From Bacteroides sp. UBA7333 (lineage in GTDB: Bacteria > Bacteroidota > Bacteroidia > Bacteroidales > Bacteroidaceae), in assembly GCA_002471195.1 (NCBI GenBank), contig DKPN01000028.1, positions 30,640 to 66,850 of the forward strand: 36,211 nt of DNA, written 5' to 3'. This document shows positions 17,601-25,385 of the stretch, piece by piece; the stretch's first letter is position 1, and each line of letters opens with the position of its first letter. Both the position numbers and the translations under genes were made by a program. The notes under the pieces are model-generated. The model made no database searches and was not told the origin of the DNA. It was given only the letters and a program-made list of their open reading frames with translations.

Positions 17601-17752
17601 TACGTGAAGAGAAGAAGGATGGTTTTGGCAACACTTCTCCCTTCCATTGTTTTGGTTTGGTAAATTATGTATCATCACACGATGACTTCCCAATGAATGT
17701 TACTTGGAAACTAACCCATCCTGCTATGGCTCAATATTTAAAAGCGATCTAA
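14651..17752 (+). CDS. PLD-like nuclease / DEAH helicase / DUF3427 fusion
   Basis: A 1033-residue superfamily II helicase in three parts. An N-terminal phospholipase D-like domain (about 105-285) has one HKD-type motif: H214-x-K216 followed by GSSNLSKSA at 232-240. The helicase core (about 310-680) has Walker A ATGTGKT with K343, D437-E-A-H, GLTATPERMDG, an ex-motif V region FNEGIDIPEVDTVLFLRPT, and motif VI QQLGRGLRL. A C-terminal DUF3427 domain (about 770-1030) has KYFHWQSKN and SGGRKYIEQA. All catalytic residues look intact. The architecture is known from many bacteria but its substrate is not; a role in restriction of foreign DNA or in repair is an inference from the PLD nuclease plus translocase design. 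It is probably a single-gene unit or shares a transcript with DUF1643. Confidence 0.9.
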   Translation: MLQKGIYEHIINQETDLKMQDAEESGLVCLQQKIDNVESPHILANYLANAIRQKLEDIEEQQDRVNLINRIMIDAGLIDTKQIIKPTELLSEVITKQQAALQRESHTLTIRPISGFRVSNLFTGGNSVLSLGEEIRREIESADEICFIVSFLKVSGVRILLDNLKKFCSRQGTRLRIITTTYCGATQAKAIEQLADLPNTEIRISYNTEIERLHAKSYIFVRNSGMNTAYIGSSNLSKSAQTEGLEWNMRVTNVENPHIIKTALATFEMYWNSINFEDFCIGGIEKFNKEISRNIFRTDTSSMIYQRYILFPHQKQILDKLRVEREDRGNNKNLIVAATGTGKTVISAFDYQDFVRTHSRARILFTAHREEILQQSLITYRSVLQDANFGALWVGNQCPQDTSEYEHLFVSISMFNSRFADFFSLIDSDFYDYIVIDEAHHSQADSYRKLFEHFQPQLLIGLTATPERMDGKDLRPDFGGHISAEIRLPQALQAGLLTPFQYLCVSDDTNLSDESLWSGQKYNIDRLADKLCDKKRAQLIVDALHRYLADEYTCRALCFCVNKCHADFMAEQLRLCGFNAQSLTSDTPANERKLLAMNLREGNIHYLCVVDIFNEGIDIPEVDTVLFLRPTESLTIFLQQLGRGLRLSTGKTELTVLDFVAQVNRKYDFASRFRALTLHPEKNIQKQVKEGFTLLPTGCSIMMEKKARQYILDNINGAIYNKNRIIREINAYSILPTLSQFLENNGQDIRVVYQNSNCWSSLKRAAGRISYEDDAITRRLEKGMSNLLHHNTVSFLHFIELFISGNGLHETKENANYALMLYYTLFQDKITKTHFNSINEALSLIHLPQYACFKQEIGEIISYLLAHLEIKTTPLGKEVISGLELYGCYTREDVFTLVGRQKADLKMQGAASGAFNLPEHNAVLLFVTLNKSEKDFSPSTQYNDYLINEKYFHWQSKNTDSHYNSGGRKYIEQAKNNIKIILFVREEKKDGFGNTSPFHCFGLVNYVSSHDDFPMNVTWKLTHPAMAQYLKAI

Positions 17753-17771
17753 TTCTATGGTAGTTCAATAA

Positions 17772-17809
17772 AAACTATAACTCGAGTCATAAATCCCGAG
17801 TTATAGTTT
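17772..17809. terminator. bidirectional terminator between the two helicase units
   Basis: AAACTATAACTCG (17772-17784) and CGAGTTATAGTTT (17797-17809) form a perfect 13-bp stem with a 12-nt loop, between the plus-strand DUF3427 helicase and the minus-strand small exported gene. Confidence 0.7.
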
Positions 17810-17888
17810 ATACAATTCATTATATGATGTTAAATAGTTTTTTTACGAAGCTTGATTTTTTATTTATTAAAAGATGATAACATCGATA

Positions 17889-18353
17889 TTAATAAATTCT
17901 CCTCATCCATCGTTCTTTAATTTTCATACCCCATTGAACGTGCCATTTTCTTCCATTTGTTTTATCCAGTAAAATAAATTGGTACATGTTTTTTGTGGGA
18001 TATAGTTCATAACTCCCAGGTCCATATCCCAACCCATAATTTAAATTATCACCGTTTATGGTGACACTACCTTCCTCTTTTGAATCTAATGACCATTGAA
18101 CTTGTTCTATCATCCCTGTTTTAGTATCCAACTGGAGAAGGGTATATATGTTTTCCGTCGGATATAATTTGTAGCGTTCTTTCAAAGAGAGATCGAGCTC
18201 TATATGCTCTAGCCACATATTTGTTACTTGAATAAGACTATCGATCCTATTCAACAGAGAATCATTTGTGGCTTGTTGATTGTTTTGTGTTATCTGTGCA
18301 TAGGCCATTGTTGTACATAAAACAATGGCAGCAAATGTTGTCAATTTTTTCAT
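17889..18353 (-). CDS. small exported protein with a duplicated YPT...VQW repeat
   Basis: A 154-residue protein with a clear Sec signal peptide (MKKLTTFAAIVLCTTMAYAQ, cleavage near residue 20). A coiled stretch follows (about 25-55), then two copies of a roughly 30-residue motif: YKLYPTENIYTLLQLD..VQW and YELYPTKNMYQFILLD..VQW (about residues 61-95 and 113-145). Both share Y-x-L-Y-P-T-x-N-x-Y-x(3)-L-D-x(2)-G/N-x-V-Q-W. Similar short repeats occur in hypothetical exported Bacteroidota proteins; no function is known to me. The gene starts 28 bp after the stop of the giant helicase fusion on the same strand, so the two are probably co-transcribed despite acting in different compartments. Confidence 0.75.
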   Translation of the reverse strand: MKKLTTFAAIVLCTTMAYAQITQNNQQATNDSLLNRIDSLIQVTNMWLEHIELDLSLKERYKLYPTENIYTLLQLDTKTGMIEQVQWSLDSKEEGSVTINGDNLNYGLGYGPGSYELYPTKNMYQFILLDKTNGRKWHVQWGMKIKERWMRRIY

Positions 18354-18381
18354 TTTATTGCTTTAATATAATTGTTTAAAT

Positions 18382-21300
18382 TTATGAAGTAAGAAACAGA
18401 TCGGCCAAAAGAACGGCTGTTTCCGATTCATCTTTTTCTGCATCTTTAGGCTTCCAAGCTACAATAAATCTTACCGAAGCATCTTTTACTTTATATCCTT
18501 TTCTTTCCCACTCTGAAAGTGTTTCTTGCATTTTAAATGATAATTTAGCTACAGCTTTATTTGTTGATGGACTGTACAAATAAGATTCTTTGAAGGTCAA
18601 AATATCTCCACCTCTTAATGCTAAAATATCTTGTTTTCGTTCTTTAAAGAATGCCAAATATACATCTTTGTGAGATAGTTGTAATACAACTTCTTTTGGC
18701 ATATTATATTCTTCTCGATCAATGATATATTGATCTGCTCCTAAGTCATTAAAACAATCCCCGTTGGTATGTATAAATAGTCGATTTTTTGCACGCGTTA
18801 TACCTACATAATATCTACGCATTCTATTGACTGCTTTCTGATAATTATCGGATATGAGCATATACACATCGTCAAATTCTCTTCCTTTGGCTTTATGAAT
18901 GGTTGATACCACTACATCTGTTTCCGAAACGTCGCAAAAGTCTTCTATTGATGATTCAAAAACAAATTCTTTAAAATCGCTGAAATATTTTATTTTATTA
19001 GTTTGTTCAAATTGTTCTACGCAGCACTTTACATACATTAAGCTTGTACTTTTGTCATAAATTGAAAAAGTAGTTTGTTTTGCTTTCTCCCATAGTTCTT
19101 CAGTAATGAGTGGTGTTTTTATGTATTTGTCTATATATCTCAATAAATACCTCATTTCGGCCATATTCCAAAACCGCAAACCGTCCATTGATTGTATTAA
19201 TTTGCTATTTATACCTTGTCTGCGCAATAGAGCTACAAGGATTACAGCCTCTTCGTTGGTTTGTGTTAATATGCACGAGGTACTTTTATCTTTATGTCGA
19301 AGCAGATTTTGTACGAGTGGCTCATACATATACTTTGAGTAATGTTGCGTCACTTCAACGCGTCCTTTTTCTGGGCGCATTGAACAAATAGGTGTACTTT
19401 TTATTCTTTTATCAATGAGTTTTAAAAATTGATTGGCAAAATTCACAGGGTTTTGTGCGCTACGGTAGTTCTCGGTCATCTCAACAAATCTACTTCCCCC
19501 TTCTTGAGTTAAGCGATACATATAATCGGAGTCTGATCCGCGAAACTCATAAATATTTTGATCATCGTCTCCCACTGCTATTACACGCATTTCTTCGTTG
19601 TTGGCCATCAAGGCCTTTACAAGTGCATGTTCTTCATCTCCCATATCTTGGGCTTCATCAATAACTAGTACTGTTTTACCTATTTTATTGGGCTCTACCT
19701 CTCCTTGACTAATCATTTCGGCAGCTTTTGCAACTACATTTTTTGCATCTTCCAGATTTCCCATTCGTCCCCAAAGGTCAAAGCAGTACGAATGGAATGT
19801 TTTTATTTCAACGAAATGGGCAGCATTGCCTATCAATCCCATGAGTCTTTGTTTGAACTCCGTGGCGGCAGCTCTTGAAAACGTCAACATTAATAGCTGT
19901 TCATGTTTTACATCTTCGAGCAGCATCAAAGAGGCTAGCTTATGAACTAATACTCTTGTTTTTCCACTACCAGGACCTGCTCCCACTACTATACAGCGCG
20001 AATCTTTATCTATAATAATTTCCATTTGTCGTTTTGACAATTGTCCAAACAACTGCTTATATTTCTGGGGTGTTAAGTTTCGTTGTATCTCACTAACTCT
20101 GTCTCCTTTAAAATATTTTGTGACAAATTTTTTGTAGTCCATTTGGAAATAATCTTGTACATATTGTAATGCCGCATTATAATCCTTCACCATTAAGTTG
20201 GCATACTCGCCCACGATATGTACTTGTTGAATTTTTAGTTTATAAAATTCATTGAGCATTCGATAATCATCTTGCTTATATCTTACTTTGTTGTCCTTAA
20301 TTCTTTGGATATTCATAGCATTGTAAAGCACTAAGAACCCGCCTTCAAGTTTAAGAGCGCCAATTTTTGATAAATAAAGAAGTGCTTCTTCAACGTCTTC
20401 CAATTGAATATTATCGAGTCTTCCAAAAAGAGAGTAAGCGTTTGACTTTATTCGACTGAGAAGTTCTACTATTGAAAACTGAATAGCTTGATTGGTAGAG
20501 GTTTGTTTTTCTTTTTCTGCAGCTAATTTATATAACCATTCTACTGCAAAGCGACTGATTTCCAATCGTTTCTCGAAACGACTGATTGTTGTTTCCAAAT
20601 CTGCCTGACGAGTTATTTCTATATTACGAATAGCGTCCTCTTTTTTTCGAGTATATCCCTTAACCGATAAAAAGTAGAGTAGGGTACGTATATCTTTTTC
20701 TTTAGATGTATTGATACCTTCGTTTACTGCATTATCATTGAGTTGTTTACATGATATTCGTAAAGAATCATCAGGAATACTATTAAGAATGTATTTTTCT
20801 AGTTTGGCAAAGCGTTCGAGAAGCATTTGCGACTTTCGCTCCGAATCACCTACGTCGAGCAAATAGGCAGATATGTCTTTACTATCTGCTAATATCCCCT
20901 CCTGTCTCATTCGTTCCACAACAGATATTACCTCTTTTTTGCTTAATCCTAAAGTATCTGCTAGATAATCAACACGTGATTCGGCTTCTGAATCTTGTGC
21001 TTTTGCGATATGTTTTTGCGAGATTAATGATTTGATGATGCGTACAGCCTTTTCTATTTCGTCACAACCAAAAAGCATTGAAGCGGTTAAGCATTTTCTT
21101 GCTTCGTCCATGTTTTTCACAGTAATACCCGTAGCATACACATGAGGTACATTGTTTCCTCTTATTAAGTATCCACTTTGTTCTAAAGAAGATAAGGCTG
21201 TTCGAACACGGGTTTCAATGTCAGATACTGAATCATCCCATCCTGCCTGTCGAGCAATTTCTAAAGCAGAACAGTTAATTTTCATCCTTTGTCTGGTAAG

Positions 21301-23259
21301 ATCTTTTATGGCTTTCCACACTTGTTGTATTTCACTAATACTAAGCTTCGTTTGGTTGAGTAGTATAAAGTGCTTATCTAAATCATTGTCGCTATATAAC
21401 ACATAGCAACGTGCACTAAGACTAGGATCACGGCCTGCTCTACCGGCTTCTTGAACATAATTCTCTAACGAATCCGAAATATCATAGTGTATAACTAGTC
21501 CTACGTCTTTCTTATCGACTCCCATACCAAATGCCGATGTAGCTACAATGATGTTTACTTGGCCGGTCATAAATGCATCCTGATTGGCTATTTTTTCATC
21601 TGCCTCCATCTTTCCATTGAAAGGAAGTGCTTTGTAACTATCGCGAGACAACTTGTCGGCTAGTTCTTTTGTCCGTTTGGTGCGCGATACATAAATAATA
21701 GTTGGACAATCGGCTTCAGTAACAAGTTCTCTGAGCTTTAGATATTTATCATTTTCACTTTCAACATGAATGACAGAGTACTGAAGATTTGTTCTTGAGG
21801 CCGACGAGGCAAACAATTCCAAATCTAGATTCAGTGTTTGTTTAAAATAGTCGCATATATCTTGTACTACCTTCTGTTTGGCTGTAGCCGTAAAACAGGA
21901 TACGGGTATATGATTTTTACATTTCTTGCTTTGTTGATATTTTTGAATGAATTTACCTATATAAAGGTAGTCAACTCTAAAGTCTTGTCCCCATGAAGAA
22001 AAGCAATGTGCTTTATCAATTACAAATCGCACTACATGGCGAGCCATCAATATTTTTTCGATTGTTTTTGAGCGAAGCATTTCGGGAGATATATACAAAA
22101 TTGATGCCTCTCCGTCTTGTACTCTTTGTATAGACAAAGCCCTATTGATAGGATCTAACAATCCGTTTATAGTTACAGCATCCGTAATGCCTCTTTCGGC
22201 CAAATTATCTACTTGATCTTTCATTAACGATTGCAATGGCGAAATAACCACTGTAAGTCCATGTACTGAATGACCTGCCATGAGTGCCGGCAGTTGAAAT
22301 GTTAGCGATTTTCCCCCTCCTGTAGGGAATATTGCCAAAAGCGATTTACCCTTTACTGCTGATTGTGCTGCTTGTTCTTGTAGTGGTTCTCCGTCGTATG
22401 TTCGGAATTGTTCATATCCGAAAAATGATTTTAAGTTGTAAACCACATCCAATTGCGTATTGCAATAATCGCAACCTTCTTGGCAGTTGGTATTGCGTAG
22501 TAGTTTTACAATAAATTCTACTTCGGGATAATTGTAAAGCACCCATCCGGGAGTGATAGAACGATAATCTGTTGTATCGATTAAAGCCAATGCATATGCC
22601 AATCCATATGGATATTGTTTGGTTAATGTTTCAATATCTGCATGTTGACAAATTTTTCCTATATATAGATTTCGTATGAGTTCCGGTATTTTTGCTTCAT
22701 CGGTATATTCTGCATTTACCATGCTGAAAAATCCAACAAATTCATCTTTCTCCTTCAGTAGTGATCCAAAAATAGTACGCTTTTCGCTTGGCAACGCATG
22801 CCAACGTTCTATCTCGTCTAATAAAAGTGCTTTTGCTTTTTCACAGTCGTTCACCGGATTATTCATCTGCTCGGTTATTAACTTGTCATCTTTCACCAGT
22901 TTATGATATGGACGTTCTGGAAACAGTAAAGGTGAAATATAAAGTGTATCTACTAAAATCCATTTACAGCTCTGGTTAGTAAACAGATATTTAGCGTCAT
23001 GATGAATGATGTTATGCCCGCAGATATAGTCTGTATCACGAAGAAAATCAAATAATTCTTCTTTTGAGGCCTTACGAAATATCTCTCCATTGTGACGTAA
23101 TGCTCCTATATCATGAATTTTGCGATCTTTCAATCCTATTTCAACATCTACGATAGCATAGTTTGAGGCATTAAATGGTACAGATATATTTTTATTGCTG
23201 TTGACACTGTTTTTGTCTTCAGTTTTTTTGGTTCTTATGAGTCTGCTCCATATTGACAT
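18382..23259 (-). CDS. exonuclease-RecQ-UvrD helicase fusion
   Basis: A 1625-residue protein combining three DNA-processing modules. Residues about 33-150 form a DEDD-type 3'-5' exonuclease-like domain: D38-V-E40, GHN 81-83 with D88, and D138; the position of the DEDDh histidine is Asn (N133). A small Cys cluster (CQEGCDYC) precedes the RecQ core (about 285-650): TGGGKS with K317, D415-K-A-H, SCFTATA, TSAFGMGVDKKDV, QEAGRAGRD. A long middle region (about 650-1060) probably holds winged-helix elements. The UvrD/Rep module (about 1075-1550) has GPGSGKT with K1100, DEAQD near 1200, GDDDQNIYEFRG, ENYRS, STIHKAKGREFDDVY and YVGITRAKNRL. The UvrD motifs are complete. In the RecQ half the Walker B Glu is Lys (DKAH at 22006-22017), expected to abolish ATP hydrolysis there. 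A small exported protein follows after 28 bp. Confidence 0.88.
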   Translation of the reverse strand: MSIWSRLIRTKKTEDKNSVNSNKNISVPFNASNYAIVDVEIGLKDRKIHDIGALRHNGEIFRKASKEELFDFLRDTDYICGHNIIHHDAKYLFTNQSCKWILVDTLYISPLLFPERPYHKLVKDDKLITEQMNNPVNDCEKAKALLLDEIERWHALPSEKRTIFGSLLKEKDEFVGFFSMVNAEYTDEAKIPELIRNLYIGKICQHADIETLTKQYPYGLAYALALIDTTDYRSITPGWVLYNYPEVEFIVKLLRNTNCQEGCDYCNTQLDVVYNLKSFFGYEQFRTYDGEPLQEQAAQSAVKGKSLLAIFPTGGGKSLTFQLPALMAGHSVHGLTVVISPLQSLMKDQVDNLAERGITDAVTINGLLDPINRALSIQRVQDGEASILYISPEMLRSKTIEKILMARHVVRFVIDKAHCFSSWGQDFRVDYLYIGKFIQKYQQSKKCKNHIPVSCFTATAKQKVVQDICDYFKQTLNLDLELFASSASRTNLQYSVIHVESENDKYLKLRELVTEADCPTIIYVSRTKRTKELADKLSRDSYKALPFNGKMEADEKIANQDAFMTGQVNIIVATSAFGMGVDKKDVGLVIHYDISDSLENYVQEAGRAGRDPSLSARCYVLYSDNDLDKHFILLNQTKLSISEIQQVWKAIKDLTRQRMKINCSALEIARQAGWDDSVSDIETRVRTALSSLEQSGYLIRGNNVPHVYATGITVKNMDEARKCLTASMLFGCDEIEKAVRIIKSLISQKHIAKAQDSEAESRVDYLADTLGLSKKEVISVVERMRQEGILADSKDISAYLLDVGDSERKSQMLLERFAKLEKYILNSIPDDSLRISCKQLNDNAVNEGINTSKEKDIRTLLYFLSVKGYTRKKEDAIRNIEITRQADLETTISRFEKRLEISRFAVEWLYKLAAEKEKQTSTNQAIQFSIVELLSRIKSNAYSLFGRLDNIQLEDVEEALLYLSKIGALKLEGGFLVLYNAMNIQRIKDNKVRYKQDDYRMLNEFYKLKIQQVHIVGEYANLMVKDYNAALQYVQDYFQMDYKKFVTKYFKGDRVSEIQRNLTPQKYKQLFGQLSKRQMEIIIDKDSRCIVVGAGPGSGKTRVLVHKLASLMLLEDVKHEQLLMLTFSRAAATEFKQRLMGLIGNAAHFVEIKTFHSYCFDLWGRMGNLEDAKNVVAKAAEMISQGEVEPNKIGKTVLVIDEAQDMGDEEHALVKALMANNEEMRVIAVGDDDQNIYEFRGSDSDYMYRLTQEGGSRFVEMTENYRSAQNPVNFANQFLKLIDKRIKSTPICSMRPEKGRVEVTQHYSKYMYEPLVQNLLRHKDKSTSCILTQTNEEAVILVALLRRQGINSKLIQSMDGLRFWNMAEMRYLLRYIDKYIKTPLITEELWEKAKQTTFSIYDKSTSLMYVKCCVEQFEQTNKIKYFSDFKEFVFESSIEDFCDVSETDVVVSTIHKAKGREFDDVYMLISDNYQKAVNRMRRYYVGITRAKNRLFIHTNGDCFNDLGADQYIIDREEYNMPKEVVLQLSHKDVYLAFFKERKQDILALRGGDILTFKESYLYSPSTNKAVAKLSFKMQETLSEWERKGYKVKDASVRFIVAWKPKDAEKDESETAVLLADLFLTS

Positions 23260-23502
23260 ATATTCAATATAATAAATTGTTTTACACCTTGAATTTGTTT
23301 TGTATTTGCATTGTTTTTATTGTTATTGGAGCATAATACCCCAATATCATTCACAAATGTAATGATAATACTTGTTGTTTTGTTAAAATAAATGTTTTCT
23401 TTTAATTTTTAGTGTATGTGGGCACTTTTTTTATTCTATCAAACTGATTACAAAACTTCGATAAATAACAATAGTTTCGTAATCTGTGAAATAAAAAATA
23501 GG

Positions 23503-23510
23503 TAATTTTG
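23503..23510 (+). promoter_or_regulatory. -7 box for the YccF gene
   Basis: TAATTTTG matches TAnnTTTG and lies 26 bp before the ATG at 23537. No clear -33 TTTG is seen. Confidence 0.4.
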
Positions 23511-23536
23511 CGATATTACTACAAATACATATAGAT

Positions 23537-23914
23537 ATGAATGTACTTTTAAATTTATTGTGGCTTGTTTTTGGCGGTATATTTACTGCCATCGAATATT
23601 TAATTTCTAGTTTACTGATGATGATTACCATCATCGGTATTCCGTTTGGCTTGCAAACCTTGAAAATGGCTTCTCTTGCTTTATGGCCTTTTGGTAAACA
23701 GGTGGTTGCTACTCCCGATAGTGGAGGATGTCTATCTATACTGATGAACATTATCTGGATATTGGTGGGTGGCATTTGGATTTGCCTCACTCATTTAGTC
23801 TTTGGTTTAGTGCTTTGTATCACTATCATCGGTATTCCTTTTGGGCTACAACATTTTAAATTGGCAGGTTTGGCATTAACTCCTTTTGGCAAGAATATAG
23901 TTGATAACAATTGA
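23537..23914 (+). CDS. YccF domain inner-membrane protein
   Basis: A 125-residue membrane protein made of two tandem YccF repeats (residues about 1-55 and 66-121). Each has a hydrophobic N-terminal helix, a second helix, and the hallmark ITIIGIPFGLQ-x(2)-K/L-A-x-LAL-PFGK segment. The repeated TIIGIPFGLQ block at about 34-43 and 96-105 shows the internal duplication. Homologues such as E. coli YccF are of unknown function. It stands alone, divergent from the helicase fusion, and is followed by a gene-free block. Confidence 0.9.
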   Translation: MNVLLNLLWLVFGGIFTAIEYLISSLLMMITIIGIPFGLQTLKMASLALWPFGKQVVATPDSGGCLSILMNIIWILVGGIWICLTHLVFGLVLCITIIGIPFGLQHFKLAGLALTPFGKNIVDNN

Positions 23915-24348
23915 TAATCACTATATACTTGGTCAATCGATTATGTCGATCCTATTCTTTATTATTGCTGTCCGATAAAACTAATTTATTTTAATAGAAA
24001 TATCTTAATTATAACACCTTCGTAAATAGGGTATTGGCAGAATCCAGAGAGGACTCGAGTAACGATTTGGCAACCGTCCGTCTGCTTTGTTCTGCTTAAT
24101 TCGTTTTTTCCGATAATAGAAAAATCATACATAATAAAGAATATTTAACTGACAGTCAGTTATGTTGCCCGTTTTTCCGAAATCTGCTTGTTGTGTAGGT
24201 TTTTCTATTTCAAAAAACACTTCCCAATCTAGCTTTGATTTTGATACTTGACATTTGTTTTTAATTTAGTGCTGTTAGTCTTATTCAACTTATTAAATTA
24301 CTTGATAGATAATCCTCTGTGAATGTGTTTAGTACCGTTTTAATAGTA
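23915..24348. other. gene-free block of 434 bp with a palindrome and decayed open frames
   Basis: No recognisable gene lies here. The minus strand has two short open stretches: 23986-24132, 48 codons from an ATG, and an overlapping run about 24117-24280 without an ATG. Neither resembles a family I know. A perfect 17-bp palindrome sits at 24146-24162, 14 bp upstream of the 48-codon frame. With the transposase remnant 0.9 kb away, this may be a decayed insertion or a dispersed intergenic repeat. Confidence 0.4.
24146..24162. promoter_or_regulatory. 17-bp palindrome of TetR-operator type
   Basis: TAACTGACAGTCAGTTA is a perfect palindrome (8-bp arms, central A). TGAC/GTCA arms around a short centre are common in TetR-family operators, but no TetR gene or target gene is present on either side, so the site is orphaned or belongs to a lost locus. 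Confidence 0.4.
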
Positions 24349-25221
24349 TTATTGTATACTATAAAAGTGTGAAATCATGAATACTATGATAGCAGAAACT
24401 CCAAGAATGATAATGTATAAAACATTATTTTTAATACTATAATCAAATTCTTTTCCAAATTCATTTATGACCTTTTTAAAGGAAATATCATCTAATTCAA
24501 AGAAGGAATCGTGATTACGCAATTTTTTGTCTTCGTAAAGACCCAATATTAATAGAACAATAATAGTTACAGTCCAACCTATAGCAAAAACATATGGAAA
24601 GTCTATAATAATTTGTCCATATATCGCAATTGACAGCAATGTAAACATAATGATAATGCTTAAATTTATTTGTCTTTTGTAGTAAGTATTAAAAATGTGA
24701 TATGCCTTATCAGCATCACTTTTGTTTTTAAAAAAAATGGAAGCTTTTTCGGTTAATTTGGCCTTAATACTTCCAATATTTCTTCCGCTATGAAAATTGA
24801 TACATTCGATAAGTAATGATTCATTGAAACTAAAATCATTCATTTTTATGGTAAATTCTCTGTTTTTTGTGTCTATGTGAAACCAATAAATATTCCTATG
24901 ATGTTTTCTTGAACTTTCTACTGTTATTTTTATATAGGCAAACTTAACATCCTTCCATTCAATCAATTCATTGTCTTCGAAATTCAATCTTATACCATTT
25001 TCGTCAATGACAATCTGTTCTTTGTTATCTATTAATCGTTTTATAACTTTCCAGACAGAAAATATAGTTCCTAACAATAATATTAAGGTGAAAATACTAA
25101 ATCCTATACTATCCACAGCATATATTGAAAATATTAATGTTCCAATATAATATAAGTCAGAAAACCTAAATGTTGAGTTTTTTATTGCAAGCCTTCTCGG
25201 TGTTTCTTTTTTCTTTTTCAT
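24349..25221 (-). CDS. unrecognised membrane protein with PH-like central domain
   Basis: I do not recognise a named family for these 290 residues. The N-terminus is basic (MKKKKETPRR), then a hydrophobic hairpin at about 20-57 and a soluble domain at about 62-150. That domain has the strand pattern of bacterial PH-like domains (IVIDENGIRLNF, LIEWKDVKFAYIKI, WFHIDTKNREFTIKM). Helices follow at about 186-203, 209-228 and 266-286. Codon use is very AT-rich, lower in GC than the RecD2 gene beside it. It begins 11 bp after the stop of a transposase remnant, so its promoter is either inside that remnant or supplied by RecD2 read-through; it may be acquired cargo. That origin is inference. Confidence 0.6.
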   Translation of the reverse strand: MKKKKETPRRLAIKNSTFRFSDLYYIGTLIFSIYAVDSIGFSIFTLILLLGTIFSVWKVIKRLIDNKEQIVIDENGIRLNFEDNELIEWKDVKFAYIKITVESSRKHHRNIYWFHIDTKNREFTIKMNDFSFNESLLIECINFHSGRNIGSIKAKLTEKASIFFKNKSDADKAYHIFNTYYKRQINLSIIIMFTLLSIAIYGQIIIDFPYVFAIGWTVTIIVLLILGLYEDKKLRNHDSFFELDDISFKKVINEFGKEFDYSIKNNVLYIIILGVSAIIVFMISHFYSIQ

Positions 25222-25232
25222 ATAACGTATTA

Positions 25233-25375
25233 TTATCTAAGCTGAATTAAAGCGGATAATGCAACCGCACTGTAATCTAAATTTGTTAATTGATTAAATT
25301 TCTCTTTAGGAGTCATATAATCTAATCTTTTTCTCGGTTTTGAGTTTAAGATATTTTTCTTTCCACATGTTGTGT
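25233..25375 (-). pseudogene. C-terminal remnant of an IS30-family transposase
   Basis: Translating the minus strand here gives about 47 codons ending at the TAA at 25233-25235. They contain KNILNSKPRKRLDYMTPKEKF (about 25297-25359), which matches the end of IS30-type DDE transposases: the LN-x-RPRK-x-L-x(2)-TP-x-E-x-F motif. The rest of the transposase, including the catalytic core, is absent. The preserved part abuts the RecD2 stop codon (25386) on one side and the unrecognised membrane protein on the other. No terminal inverted repeats were identified. Confidence 0.7.
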
Positions 25376-25385
25376 ATCTATTTTT

